From DYRB01 sp963709645 (GTDB lineage Bacteria > Pseudomonadota > Gammaproteobacteria > Chromatiales > Chromatiaceae): 64,000 nucleotides of DNA. A program made the position numbers and the translations under genes. Location of the stretch: assembly GCA_963709645.1 (NCBI GenBank), contig CAVPXP010000005.1:103418-167417 (forward strand). Direction: 5' to 3'. Shown here piece after piece: positions 54,392 through 62,489 of the stretch. How positions within the stretch are numbered: the first letter of the stretch is position 1; the number at the start of each line of letters is the position of its first letter. The notes under the pieces were generated by a model. It worked only from the letters and a program-made list of their open reading frames with translations. It searched no databases and was not told the DNA's origin.

Positions 54392-55581
54392 CAGGCGGCG
54401 AGTCCGAGCAGCAACGCGCAGTTCGCTCCACCGAAGCCGAACGAATTGCTCATCGCGATGCGTGGCGCACCCGCGCGCGGTTCCACGAGATAGTCGGCGT
54501 GAAGCGAGGGGTCGCGTTCCTGGGTGTTTGCGCCGACGGGCAGGAAACCGTCCTCGAGCGCGATCGCCGTGATGATCGCCTCGATCGCGCCGGCGGCGCC
54601 CAGTGCGTGGCCGGTGAGCCCCTTCGTCGAACTGCACGGCGTGGCGGCGCCGAACACTGCCATCACCGCGGTGTCTTCACTGCTGTCGTTCGAACGGCTC
54701 GCCGTCCCGTGCAGGTTGATGTAGTCGACGCGCTCGGCTGTGATGCCCGCCGCGGCCAGCGCGTGCTGCATCGCCATGCGGGCGCCTGCACCTTCCGGAT
54801 GGGGTGTGGACATGTGGTGGGCGTCGCTGCTCTCGCCCACGCCCAGCAGGTGCACGCGTGCCGGGGATGCGGAGTGTTGTGGCTTCTCGAGCAGCACGAA
54901 CCCCGCACCCTCCGAGATCGAGATGCCGTCGCGCGCTGCATCGAAGGGACGGCACGGGTGCGGCGACAGCAGACCCAGCGAGTGGAAGCCATACAGGGCG
55001 GTGAGGCAAAGAGAATCCACGCCGCCCACGAGCGCAGCGTCGCACAGCCCGACAGCGATGGCGCGGGCCGCGCTGCCGAACACTTTCGCGCTGGAAGCGC
55101 AGGCGGCTGACACGACGACCGCGGGGCCTGAGAGTTCGAATGCGTGCCTGACGTAGTCCGCCAACGAATAGGTATTGTGCGTCTCGCGGTAGTGAAAATC
55201 AGGCGGCAGCCGACCTTCGGCGTCACGCTTGCGATAGGCGAGTTCGGTCTCGAGGATACCCGAGGTGCTGGTGCCGAGAAAAACGCCGATGCGCTTAGGC
55301 CCATAGCGGTCACGCGCCGCGATCACCGCGTTCGAAAAACCATCTGTTTCCAGGCCCAGTTGCGCCATGCGATTGTTGCGGCAGTCGAAATTGCGCAGCC
55401 GGTCTGGTACGCGCACTTCGTCGACGCCGCGGACTTCGCCGACACAGGTGTCGAGCGTCACCGTCTCGAAGGTGCAGGGCGCGAGCCCCGTGCGCCCGGT
55501 GCGCAACGCGGTTGCATTCGCCGCGCGTCCGGCGCCGAGGCACGTGACGAGCGAACTGGCGGTGAGCGCTAGGGGTTGCAC
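54391..55581 (-). CDS. Beta-ketoacyl-ACP synthase of an aryl-polyene-like cluster
   Basis: About 396 residues from a GTG at 55581, chosen because the family begins near LALTASSLVTCLGAG; the longer frame overlaps the hydrolase. Catalytic residues are Cys161 (SAACASS), His291 (NLHGTAS) and His325 (KGLTGHALG). It performs decarboxylative condensation of malonyl-ACP with the growing chain. The stop is coupled to the chain-length-factor start. The gene is 34 bases after the alpha/beta hydrolase. Confidence 0.9.
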   Translation of the reverse strand: MQPLALTASSLVTCLGAGRAANATALRTGRTGLAPCTFETVTLDTCVGEVRGVDEVRVPDRLRNFDCRNNRMAQLGLETDGFSNAVIAARDRYGPKRIGVFLGTSTSGILETELAYRKRDAEGRLPPDFHYRETHNTYSLADYVRHAFELSGPAVVVSAACASSAKVFGSAARAIAVGLCDAALVGGVDSLCLTALYGFHSLGLLSPHPCRPFDAARDGISISEGAGFVLLEKPQHSASPARVHLLGVGESSDAHHMSTPHPEGAGARMAMQHALAAAGITAERVDYINLHGTASRSNDSSEDTAVMAVFGAATPCSSTKGLTGHALGAAGAIEAIITAIALEDGFLPVGANTQERDPSLHADYLVEPRAGAPRIAMSNSFGFGGANCALLLGLAA

Positions 55582-55615
55582 AGCGATCGAACCATGGAAA
55601 GCGATGTCCTGGATG

Positions 55616-56284
55616 TTAGCAGAGAGGCCTTGCGACGAACGGATCTCGATCGAGCAGCGCATGCCACAGCGCGATCCACGTCGGCCAGTCGTGTTCACCT
55701 GCCAGCCGCGCCACGCGGTGCGCAGGCAAAGCCTTCGTCAGCACTTCGATCGCCGGCGCGAAGCGGTCCTGCTCGCCGTAGCCCACGTAGATAGGTGTGC
55801 TCTCGGCGGGCACGGCAAGTACACCGCGCAACCAGGCTAGCAACAGCCGTTCGTGGTCATCCGCCGCGGCGGGCTGCGGCTGCCACTGCGCGAAACCGCC
55901 GGCCCGGATCACCTCGTTCACCGCGGGCCGCGAACCGAGATAGGGTGCGAGCAGCAGGAGCCCTTCGATGTCGGCGGCGTGCGATTGCATTGTGAGCAGG
56001 CTGCCGAAGCCGCCGATCGAGATGCCGGCGAGCCACAGGCGCCGGTAGCCTTTCGCTCGGGCCGGTGCGATCACGTCGGCGTGCAGCCGCGCGACCACGG
56101 TTTCGTCCAGGTAGTGGTCCGCGATGGCCCCCGCGGCAATCACATCCACAGGCAGCCCGCGGCTGCGAATCGCCGAGACGAAGCCGTGGTCGACGAAGTC
56201 CCGCGCCGAGCCGTACGCAGGGGGCAGCAGCACGAGCAGCACGCGCTCGCGCGGATCGCCCTCGACATCGGCGATCGTTTCCAT
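55616..56284 (-). CDS. Alpha/beta hydrolase in polyene-like cluster
   Basis: A protein of 222 residues. The nucleophile is Ser89 in GISIGGFG, with Asp173 (GEQDRFAP) and His198 (GEHDWPTW) completing the triad. The fold resembles small carboxylesterases or thioesterases. It has no signal peptide. It could release or edit an acyl chain; such a gene is not part of the commonly described aryl-polyene set. The ATG at 56284 overlaps the stop of a 46-codon gene as TGATG. Confidence 0.85.
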   Translation of the reverse strand: METIADVEGDPRERVLLVLLPPAYGSARDFVDHGFVSAIRSRGLPVDVIAAGAIADHYLDETVVARLHADVIAPARAKGYRRLWLAGISIGGFGSLLTMQSHAADIEGLLLLAPYLGSRPAVNEVIRAGGFAQWQPQPAAADDHERLLLAWLRGVLAVPAESTPIYVGYGEQDRFAPAIEVLTKALPAHRVARLAGEHDWPTWIALWHALLDRDPFVARPLC

Positions 56285-56424
56285 CAGGCCCGGACTGCGC
56301 GCGGCGCCAGCGCCGCAGCGAACAACAGGCTCAGTAGGGCGCCGATACCCAGCGTCGAGCCGATCGTGCCGAGCAGGGTCGCGACCGTACCGGACAGGAA
56401 ACGGCGCCTACTTCCAGAAATCAT
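56284..56424 (-). CDS. 46-residue membrane peptide, translationally coupled
   Basis: ATG 56424 lies inside the 3' end of the acyltransferase gene in another frame, and the stop overlaps the hydrolase ATG (TGATG). The peptide has a basic head (SRRRFLSGTV), then one long hydrophobic helix (IGSTLGIGALLSLLFAAALA) and a short basic tail. Coupling at both ends and the clear membrane-segment composition argue that it is a real gene. I know no counterpart in characterised polyene clusters. It might tether or regulate the acyltransferase, or be a signal-like leader. Confidence 0.6.
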   Translation of the reverse strand: MISGSRRRFLSGTVATLLGTIGSTLGIGALLSLLFAAALAPRAVRA

Positions 56425-57280
56425 GGAAGTTGAACCAGTTGTATGGCGCGCGCCGGGCGTGATGCTCGAGCCGCTCGGCATAGCGCGCGGCGAGTCGTTG
56501 GACATCCGAGCCCTCGAGCGGCAGCGGCTCGTAGTGGACTTCATAGCGATTGCCGCCGAGATAGATGCCGAACATGAGCACGATGGGGCGGCGCAGCAGC
56601 GCCGCGAGACGGAACGGTCCGGCCGGAAATCGCGTGGGCGTACCCAGGAACGGGACGGTCACGCTCTCTTCGTCCCCCAGGCGCCGATCGGCGAGCATGC
56701 CGACGAATTCACCGGCATCCAGGCTCTCGCGTACGCGCAGCATCGAGTGCATCGAGCCGAGCGGGATGATCTTCGTGCCCAGGGCCGGGTTGATGGCGCG
56801 GATCGTCGCGCCGATGCGTTGCGCGTTGGCCTCGTACATGAGCAGGCTCACTTCGAGTCCCGGCTGCATCCGTCCTACGGCCCGCGTCACTTCGAAGCTG
56901 CCGAAGTGCGCGCCGAGCAGGAAACACCCGACGCCGCCGGCATGAGCCTCGCGCATCGTCTCTGTGCCGACGAGGCGCAGCTCGAACAGATCGAAGCGGT
57001 CGTTCAGCAGGAACACGCGGTCGAGAATCGTGGAGCCGAACGCGTGGTAATGGCGGAACTGCTCCCGCCAGCGGGGTGGGCGGCCCAGCACGCGCGTGAG
57101 CCATTCGCGCGACGCGCGCCGGGGAGCCACGGAGAAGCAGAGAAAGTAGAGGCAGATTGGCAGCAGCAGCGCCCGCGCCGGCGTGCGCCCGAGGTGCAGC
57201 GCCACCCACACGATGACGTGCAGCGCAAGGGTGTTGCTGCGCTCGGCCCGCGACGTCCAGTCCTGCGTGGCCGTGCTCAT
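56408..57280 (-). CDS. LpxL/HtrB-like acyltransferase
   Basis: A protein of 290 residues of the lysophospholipid/lipid A acyltransferase family. The HxxxxE motif is GAHFGSFE; GMLADRRLGDEESVTVPFLG and FPAGPFRLAALLRRPIV are typical of the aryl-polyene subgroup. An N-terminal hydrophobic helix anchors it in the inner membrane (ALHVIVWVALHLGRTPARAL). It should transfer the finished polyene acyl chain to a lipid or glycolipid acceptor. It overlaps the AMP ligase by 4 bases. Confidence 0.88.
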   Translation of the reverse strand: MSTATQDWTSRAERSNTLALHVIVWVALHLGRTPARALLLPICLYFLCFSVAPRRASREWLTRVLGRPPRWREQFRHYHAFGSTILDRVFLLNDRFDLFELRLVGTETMREAHAGGVGCFLLGAHFGSFEVTRAVGRMQPGLEVSLLMYEANAQRIGATIRAINPALGTKIIPLGSMHSMLRVRESLDAGEFVGMLADRRLGDEESVTVPFLGTPTRFPAGPFRLAALLRRPIVLMFGIYLGGNRYEVHYEPLPLEGSDVQRLAARYAERLEHHARRAPYNWFNFHDFWK

Positions 57281-58635
57281 GAGGGCGCGCGATCGGTCCG
57301 CAGCCGCGCGGCGAGCGCGAGCAGCGCCTCGCGCGGAACCTTGCCCGTGGCGTTGCGCGGCAGCGCGTCTACCAGATGCAGCGGCCTCGGCAGGAAAGCC
57401 GGATCGATGCGCTGCTGCAAGGCGGCCACGATCTCGCGCGCGGTGCGGCCCGGTGCAACGGCGAAGGCCATCGGCCGTACGATACGGCCGGAGTCCTCGT
57501 CGGGCATAAGGAAAGCGCCGTCCTGCACGCCGTCGATGGTGTTCAGTTGCAGGTCCAGGTGCGCGAGCGACGTGCGTTTGCCGGCGATGTTGACGAGGTC
57601 AGCGGTACGGCCATGCAAGATGAAGTGTTGGCGGTCGACCAACTCGATGACGTCGGCGAGCAGGATATTCCCGGGCACGTGCCCGCCGCTCGCCCATGTG
57701 CCCAGATCGTCCTGTCGGAGGGATACGTCACGCATGAGGCGCCACTGGGCCGAGCCGAGCAGGCGCCGCGTCGCGAGCTGGCCCGCCTCGCTGCACCCGT
57801 AGATCTCCTTCACCGGTGCATGGAACCGCTGCTCGGCCTCGGCGGCGAGCTGAGGCGCGAGCGGCGCCGTGGCGCTCAGTATCAGGTCGGCTCCCGGAAG
57901 GACTTCATCGCTGGCGCACAGCGCACGCAGGTGCACGGGTGTGGTCACGAGCATGCGCGGCCGGGGCAGCGCGGCGAGCGCGGCGCAGACATCGGCAGGG
58001 AAGAACGGGCGGCCGGCATCGAGCGCGAAGCCGTTCTGCAACGGCAGCAGCACCGTGGACTCGAATCCGTACGAGTGCTGCGGCGGAACAGTGCCGAGAA
58101 TGACGAGTCCTGGCAGCGCGCCGAGTTCGAGCGCGGCGGCCTCGCTGCGGCCGCTCGTGACGAGCGCCCCCCAGCTCTTCGCCGTCGGCACCGGCTCACC
58201 GGTGGAGCCGGAGGTGAACAGCACGGCGGCGACACGCTCGCGCGGAATGGCGGGAACGTCGAAGGGCGTGGCCTTCGGATCGCCATCGCTGGCCACACCG
58301 ATGCACGGGAGGGCCATCTCGGGCCCGAGCGTGTCCGTCAGCGCGTGGAGTCCGGGATGCTCGCGCGCGAGCCGGTCGAGCGTCGCGGGCGCATGGTTCG
58401 CGGGCAGCAGCGTGCGTTGACCTCGCACCAGGGCGGCGCCGAGGCCGACGGCGAAGCTGTAGCGATCGCCGCAGGCGTTCAGCACCTCGAGCGTGTCGGG
58501 CAGCCGGTCGGCCAGGGCGCGGACATCCGCGAGATAGCGATGCGCGTCGATCGTGACGCCGCGCGAGAAGGCGATCGGCGTGTCGGGCTGCGTGTGTACG
58601 AACAGCGGAACGTACGTCGGAACCGGATGCGGCAT
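57277..58635 (-). CDS. AMP-dependent acyl/aryl ligase of polyene-like cluster
   Basis: A protein of 452 residues, short for the ANL family but usual for polyene-cluster ligases. The phosphate loop is VLFTSGSTGEPVPTAKSW. The later YGCSEAGQLATRR, FILHGRTADLVNIAGKRTSL and the Lys-bearing LPRNATGKVPREALL are all present. It should activate the starter (4-hydroxybenzoate in known aryl-polyene systems) and load it on the ACP. The COG4648-type membrane gene usually found next to it is absent from the 96-base gap upstream (58636-58731). Confidence 0.85.
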   Translation of the reverse strand: MPHPVPTYVPLFVHTQPDTPIAFSRGVTIDAHRYLADVRALADRLPDTLEVLNACGDRYSFAVGLGAALVRGQRTLLPANHAPATLDRLAREHPGLHALTDTLGPEMALPCIGVASDGDPKATPFDVPAIPRERVAAVLFTSGSTGEPVPTAKSWGALVTSGRSEAAALELGALPGLVILGTVPPQHSYGFESTVLLPLQNGFALDAGRPFFPADVCAALAALPRPRMLVTTPVHLRALCASDEVLPGADLILSATAPLAPQLAAEAEQRFHAPVKEIYGCSEAGQLATRRLLGSAQWRLMRDVSLRQDDLGTWASGGHVPGNILLADVIELVDRQHFILHGRTADLVNIAGKRTSLAHLDLQLNTIDGVQDGAFLMPDEDSGRIVRPMAFAVAPGRTAREIVAALQQRIDPAFLPRPLHLVDALPRNATGKVPREALLALAARLRTDRAPS

Positions 58636-58731
58636 GGCGATGGTCGACCTGCCGGCGCGACGGCTGCGGTCGCGTTCAGCCTCGAGCGGGGCGGCTGGGC
58701 GACCACATGGAGTGGACCACGCGCGCGTCGT

Positions 58732-59007
58732 TCACTTCGTGCGATGCTGCTGCAGGTGCTCGTTCAGGCTGCGCAGTGAGCCGAAGATGCGCACGTTGTC
58801 GGCGTCATCGGCTTTCAGCTGGACGCCGTAGGTTTTCGAGATGACCAGTGCGATTTCCAGGATGTCGATCGAGTCCAGGCCGAGCCCGTCGCGATACAGC
58901 GGCGCCCCGGGATCGATCTCCTGGGGTGTCAGTTCGAGATTGAGGGCCTCGACGATGAGCGCCGCGAGCTTCGATTCGTCGGCGGTTTGTGCGGTAGTGG
59001 TGGTCAC
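58732..59007 (-). CDS. Acyl carrier protein
   Basis: A protein of 91 residues from GTG 59007. The phosphopantetheine Ser is Ser46 in GLGLDSIDILEIALVISKTY. The charge pattern and length match polyene-cluster ACPs. Characterised clusters usually have two ACPs; only one is found. The 193 bases upstream (59008-59200) contain short readable frames (IDYAIKLAVGGGP and PADPAFVALGRHLADFG) that could be debris of another gene, but nothing is confident. Confidence 0.9.
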   Translation of the reverse strand: MTTTTAQTADESKLAALIVEALNLELTPQEIDPGAPLYRDGLGLDSIDILEIALVISKTYGVQLKADDADNVRIFGSLRSLNEHLQQHRTK

Positions 59008-59166
59008 GATGAAGCCGTCCTACGGGTCAGCTGCCAAAGTCGGCAAGGTGCCGTCCTAGAGCGACGAATGCGGGGTCGGCCGGCGGGAACTCTGCTGCGG
59101 ATCCGCACCGGGCGTTCCGGACCGCCGCCGACCGCCAGTTTAATGGCGTAGTCGATGGGAAACAAG

Positions 59167-59211
59167 GTTTCAGCCCGCCGGTTTCAGCCCGCCGGCTGTT
59201 TCAGCCCGCCG
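59167..59211. repeat. Three copies of a 14-bp repeat at a gene end
   Basis: GTTTCAGCCCGCCG occurs at 59167-59180, 59181-59194 and 59198-59211. On the minus strand each copy carries the end of the double hot-dog gene, PAG plus TGA, so the stop region has been triplicated. Confidence 0.9.
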
Positions 59212-59980
59212 GCATCGCTTCGTCCGTGAGGAAGGTTGCGAGCGTTCCGCACAGGACAGGCGTCGAGCCCAGGTCGATCTGCATCGCATAGTGCGTGAGC
59301 GGCAGCGTAGCGGCCTCGAGGCGCACGGTTGCGAAGAACGATGCCTCTGCCGGAATGCGTTGTGCGAAGAATCTGACCTCGCGCAATCCCACCAGGTAGC
59401 CCAGCCGCGGTGGGGCTGCGCCGCCCTCGCGGAAGCGTCGCGTCGCCTCCCACAGGGCTGCGGTCTGGGCAGCGGCTTCGATGGCAGCGACGGCCGGTGC
59501 GGTGCCCTGCGCAACCAGCGCGCATCGGGCGGGGATGCGGGCAGAACAGGTGAGTCCCTCGGCCGACTCGGCGATCAGTGAGGTGACGAAGCGCATCGGC
59601 GGTTGGTGCGGGAGCAGGGTTTCCGCCGGTGGGGCGTCGTTCATCGCGGTCCCGCTCGCCAGTACCGGTGGCGGAGTCTCGATTAGCAGATGGCCCAGCC
59701 GCAGTTCCGCGTTGGTGACCGTCGTTCCTTCCCGCGCGAGCGTGACGCGCAGGGCACCGTCGGGCCGATCGTCCGCGGTGAGCCTCAACCGATCGCCCGG
59801 CACGACCGGTTGCCGCATGCGAGCGAAGCCGATGCGGTTCAGGACGACCGGTCGTCCACGATGGCGCGTCAGGGCATCGAGGATGAGCGCGAGCTGGGAG
59901 ACGCCGGACAGGATCGGCCGTCCGGGAAAATGGCCTTCGAACCAGGCATCGTCCACCGTGATGTCGATCGTCTCCGTCAT
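59201..59980 (-). CDS. Fused double hot-dog dehydratase/thioesterase (ApeI-ApeP-like)
   Basis: A protein of 259 residues from ATG 59980, overlapping the methyltransferase stop (ATGA). Residues 1-105 form a FabZ/ApeI-like hot-dog domain with the active-site segment WFEGHFPGRPILSGVSQLAL (His17). Residues about 115-259 form a second hot-dog domain of the ApeP 3-hydroxyacyl-ACP dehydratase type (LLPHQPPMRFV, ALVAQGTAPAVAAIEAAAQT, LVGLREVRFFAQRIPAE). In known clusters these are separate genes. At the junction an internal MNDAPP with ATGA could instead be a gene boundary if a base is missing. It dehydrates the hydroxyacyl intermediates that build the polyene. Confidence 0.83.
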   Translation of the reverse strand: MTETIDITVDDAWFEGHFPGRPILSGVSQLALILDALTRHRGRPVVLNRIGFARMRQPVVPGDRLRLTADDRPDGALRVTLAREGTTVTNAELRLGHLLIETPPPVLASGTAMNDAPPAETLLPHQPPMRFVTSLIAESAEGLTCSARIPARCALVAQGTAPAVAAIEAAAQTAALWEATRRFREGGAAPPRLGYLVGLREVRFFAQRIPAEASFFATVRLEAATLPLTHYAMQIDLGSTPVLCGTLATFLTDEAMPAG

Positions 59981-61146
59981 GCACGACGCGCGGTGATGGC
60001 CGCGACCAGAAACGACGGCCAGGCGTCCCGCAGCGCGGCGATGTCGGGGAGGATGTCGATGTTCCTGAACCCGTTCGATTCGAGCGCTTCGGTCCACTGC
60101 TCCGGTGTGAGGAATCCACCGTTGGGTCGCCACCCGGATACGAGCGAGGGCGCGCGAAAGGATTCGAGCAGATTGAACACGAACTCTACATACAAGGGAC
60201 GGTCCGCGAACGGCCGCACGCATTCCGCCAGCACGAGGGCCCCGTCGTCCGCGAGCGACCGCCGGATTTCGGCGAGCGTCGCGGCGAGGTCGGCGGCTAT
60301 GTGGAGCACGTTGACGCCGTAGACCAGGGAACAGGATCCGGGGGCGATGCCGGCGTGCCCGAACGGTTCGTTGATATCGAGCCAGGCGAAGCTGAGCGGA
60401 TGTCCGGGGAACCTCATCGAGAGCGTCTTGCGGGCACGCCGCAGGAACGCCGGCACGATCTCGGTGAAGCGATACGCGGCAAGCGTCCTGCCGGCGCCGA
60501 CGGCTTGCAGTCTTTCCAGCAGTGCCTCGGCGCCGCTGCCCAGTCCGCCGCCGAGTTCGAGCACGGTGGCACCGTCGGGCGGCAAAGCGTGCTCCGCCGC
60601 AATGGCGCCGATGGCATTAGCGATCGCGTAGGTCGGATTGCCGTTGGAGAAATAGTCGAGCCATGCGCCGATGTGATCCGGCGCGAACAGCGTGTCCTCG
60701 CCGGTGATGGTGCCCCGCAGCACGGCGGGGTAATGCTCGGCGGCGAGCGCGGCAATACGGTAGGTGGGCAGGCAACGGGGATCGTGCGCCGCTTGCACCG
60801 CAGCGATTTCCTCGGGGTCCAGCACCGGCAGCCCGCGCAGGCAACGATAGCGGGACGCATCGACCTGCTCGACCCAGCCCCGTAAAGCGAGCGTGCGGAG
60901 GATCCAGGCGGTCGGTACCAGGGCGGTTGCCGGCGCGAGACCGGCGCGGCTCATGGCCTCGGATACCGTGGCTGCCTCAGTACACGCCTGCTCGATCCCG
61001 GTGGAACGGAAGACCGCGACTGCCAGGCGGTGAACGTATTCCTCGACCAGTTCGCAGGAACGAACGAAGGCGTCGTCGAACAGGCCGATGAGGTCCGCAG
61101 GCAGCACGGCAGCGAGGGTTTGTTGGGTGGGACTTGGCGGAGGCAT
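59977..61146 (-). CDS. SAM-dependent methyltransferase
   Basis: A protein of 389 residues from ATG 61146 (MPPPSPTQQTLAAVLPADLI); an upstream start at 61302 would read through a repeat element. An N-terminal helical/winged domain (LVEEYVHRLAVAVFRSTGIE, then TAWILRTLALRGWVEQVDAS) precedes a Rossmann fold with the SAM loop VLELGGGLGSGAEALL and the later YGVNVLHIAADLAATLAEIR. This layout resembles O-methyltransferases and polyketide C-methyltransferases. In aryl-polyene chemistry it would methylate the aromatic head or its hydroxyl. Its long leader carries an imperfect tandem repeat. Confidence 0.8.
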   Translation of the reverse strand: MPPPSPTQQTLAAVLPADLIGLFDDAFVRSCELVEEYVHRLAVAVFRSTGIEQACTEAATVSEAMSRAGLAPATALVPTAWILRTLALRGWVEQVDASRYRCLRGLPVLDPEEIAAVQAAHDPRCLPTYRIAALAAEHYPAVLRGTITGEDTLFAPDHIGAWLDYFSNGNPTYAIANAIGAIAAEHALPPDGATVLELGGGLGSGAEALLERLQAVGAGRTLAAYRFTEIVPAFLRRARKTLSMRFPGHPLSFAWLDINEPFGHAGIAPGSCSLVYGVNVLHIAADLAATLAEIRRSLADDGALVLAECVRPFADRPLYVEFVFNLLESFRAPSLVSGWRPNGGFLTPEQWTEALESNGFRNIDILPDIAALRDAWPSFLVAAITARRA

Positions 61147-61196
61147 GGGGCTTGTTGCTAACGCAATTGAAAACACATCGGTGTAAAGCGCGGCCT

Positions 61197-61371
61197 GGTT
61201 GCGCTTCCTGGATTTCGGCAGCTCACCCAGGGCGCCTCCAAATCCTTTCGCGAGTGCATTGCAGGTTCGGGTCGGCGCGCATTCCCTCTGGTTGCACCTC
61301 ACGGATTTCGGCAGGTCACGTCGGGCGCCTCCGATCGATCGCCCGAATGCTTGGCAACATCGAGTCGGCGC
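61197..61371. repeat. Imperfect tandem repeat of ~82 bp in the methyltransferase leader
   Basis: Unit A (61197-61278) and unit B (61290-61371) share, in order, GGTTGC, GGATTTCGGCAG, GGGCGCCTCC and GTCGGCGC, about 65-70 percent overall by eye. They lie between fabG and the methyltransferase start, in the untranslated leader if the operon is read through. Confidence 0.75.
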
Positions 61372-61442
61372 CTGCTAGGGGTCACTAGGGGTCATCTTGC
61401 CGTCGATCCCCACCCCACGGGTGTGGGCCCTGGCCGGGTGGT

Positions 61443-62162
61443 TCACCCTAGCCCACCCGCCACCGCAATGATCTGCCCGGTGATGTAGCTTGCGTTCTCG
61501 GAGGCGAGAAAGCCCACCAGCGCCGCCACTTCGTCCGGCGTCCCGGCACGCTGCATTGGCACCACGGCTTTCACACGCTCTTCTGAGAATGCTTCGGCGG
61601 TGGTGCCTGCGGCGATGACGCCCGGGGCGACAATGTTCGCCGTGATGCCCCGCGGGGCGAGCTCCAGAGCGAGCGAGCGCGTCGCGCCATGCAGGCCGGC
61701 CTTGGCCGCCGCATAGTTGGCCTGTCCGCGATTGCCGATCAGGGCGCTCACTGAGGAGATGCTGATGATGCGTCCCCAGCGGGTCCGGATCATCGGCAGC
61801 AACAGCGGCTGGGTCACGTTGAAGAAGCCGTGGAGGCTCACTTCCAGCACGCTCGTCCACTGGGCGCTGGTCATTCCCGGCATCGGCGCGTCCACGTGCA
61901 GTCCGGCGTTGTTGACCACCACCTGGATGGGGGCGCGAGCGAGCAGCTGATCGAGGCTTTGGCGCGTACCCTTCGCGTCGGTCACATCGAACAGCACCGC
62001 CTCCGCAGAACCCCCGGACGCCACGATTTCATCGACCAGCGCGGAGGCCGCGTCGGGATTGCGGTGGGCATGGGCGATGACATGCAGGCCGCTGGACGCC
62101 AGGGTCCGGCAGATCGCCGCGCCTACGCCGCTGCTGGCGCCGGTCACGAGCGCGCGCTTCAC
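61443..62162 (-). CDS. 3-Oxoacyl-ACP reductase (FabG type)
   Basis: A protein of 239 residues of the short-chain dehydrogenase family. NADP-binding TGASSGVGA (8-16), NNAG at 84-87, catalytic Ser137, Tyr150 and Lys154 (ISSVSALIGNRGQANYAAAK), and the C-terminal YITGQIIAVAGG. It reduces the 3-keto group in each elongation round. The close match of the AGTTAEAF segment suits polyene-cluster reductases. It is the first gene of the minus-strand cluster in this window, 297 bases before the methyltransferase. Confidence 0.9.
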   Translation of the reverse strand: MKRALVTGASSGVGAAICRTLASSGLHVIAHAHRNPDAASALVDEIVASGGSAEAVLFDVTDAKGTRQSLDQLLARAPIQVVVNNAGLHVDAPMPGMTSAQWTSVLEVSLHGFFNVTQPLLLPMIRTRWGRIISISSVSALIGNRGQANYAAAKAGLHGATRSLALELAPRGITANIVAPGVIAAGTTAEAFSEERVKAVVPMQRAGTPDEVAALVGFLASENASYITGQIIAVAGGLG

Positions 62163-62489
62163 GCGGGCTCCCGGATTCGGTTCGCAGGGTCAGTTGAGGG
62201 AAGGGCGAGCGCTCTTGCAGGTGACATCAGTGCGATTGTAGGGCCTGTGCACCCACAACACGAGCCTGCGATCGTCGATCGGGTCGGCGAAGTGAACCAA
62301 TAGTCGGCCGGTGGCCGAGAAGTGCCGGCACAGCCCGTCCTGGCTACCCTTCGCATCCGCCTGAGAAATCCAAGGCTTGCGGCGCCGATGGCCCTCAGAT
62401 CAAGTCCACGGCAGCAGGCCTTGACTCGAGTTGGCCGGACCGGTTCTCATCGACCAACCTCTTTGGCGTCGGAAACTCACGGAGCCGCT
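62163..62489. other. Region between polyene-like cluster and transposase
   Basis: About 330 bases, containing the presumed promoter of the minus-strand cluster and the left flank of the transposase. No inverted repeat or cluster-specific regulator was recognised. Confidence 0.4.

Noticed and set aside
55853..57802. Open frame of about 650 codons antisense to the acyltransferase and ligase genes
   Set aside because: Arg-rich shadow; the minus strand has coupled genes with catalytic motifs.
59008..59200. Second acyl carrier protein or a ketosynthase tail in the gap
   Set aside because: Two short frames look protein-like but neither has a start, a complete domain or a clear family match.
61197..61371. 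Tandem glycine riboswitch
   Set aside because: The two similar units suggested paired aptamers, but the conserved glycine-aptamer core (GGAGAG, CGCCGAAGG-GCAA) is not present.
53603..62162. Plain fatty-acid synthesis operon
   Set aside because: The chain-length-factor-like protein, the AMP ligase, the LpxL-like acyltransferase and the methyltransferase are not part of housekeeping fatty-acid synthesis.
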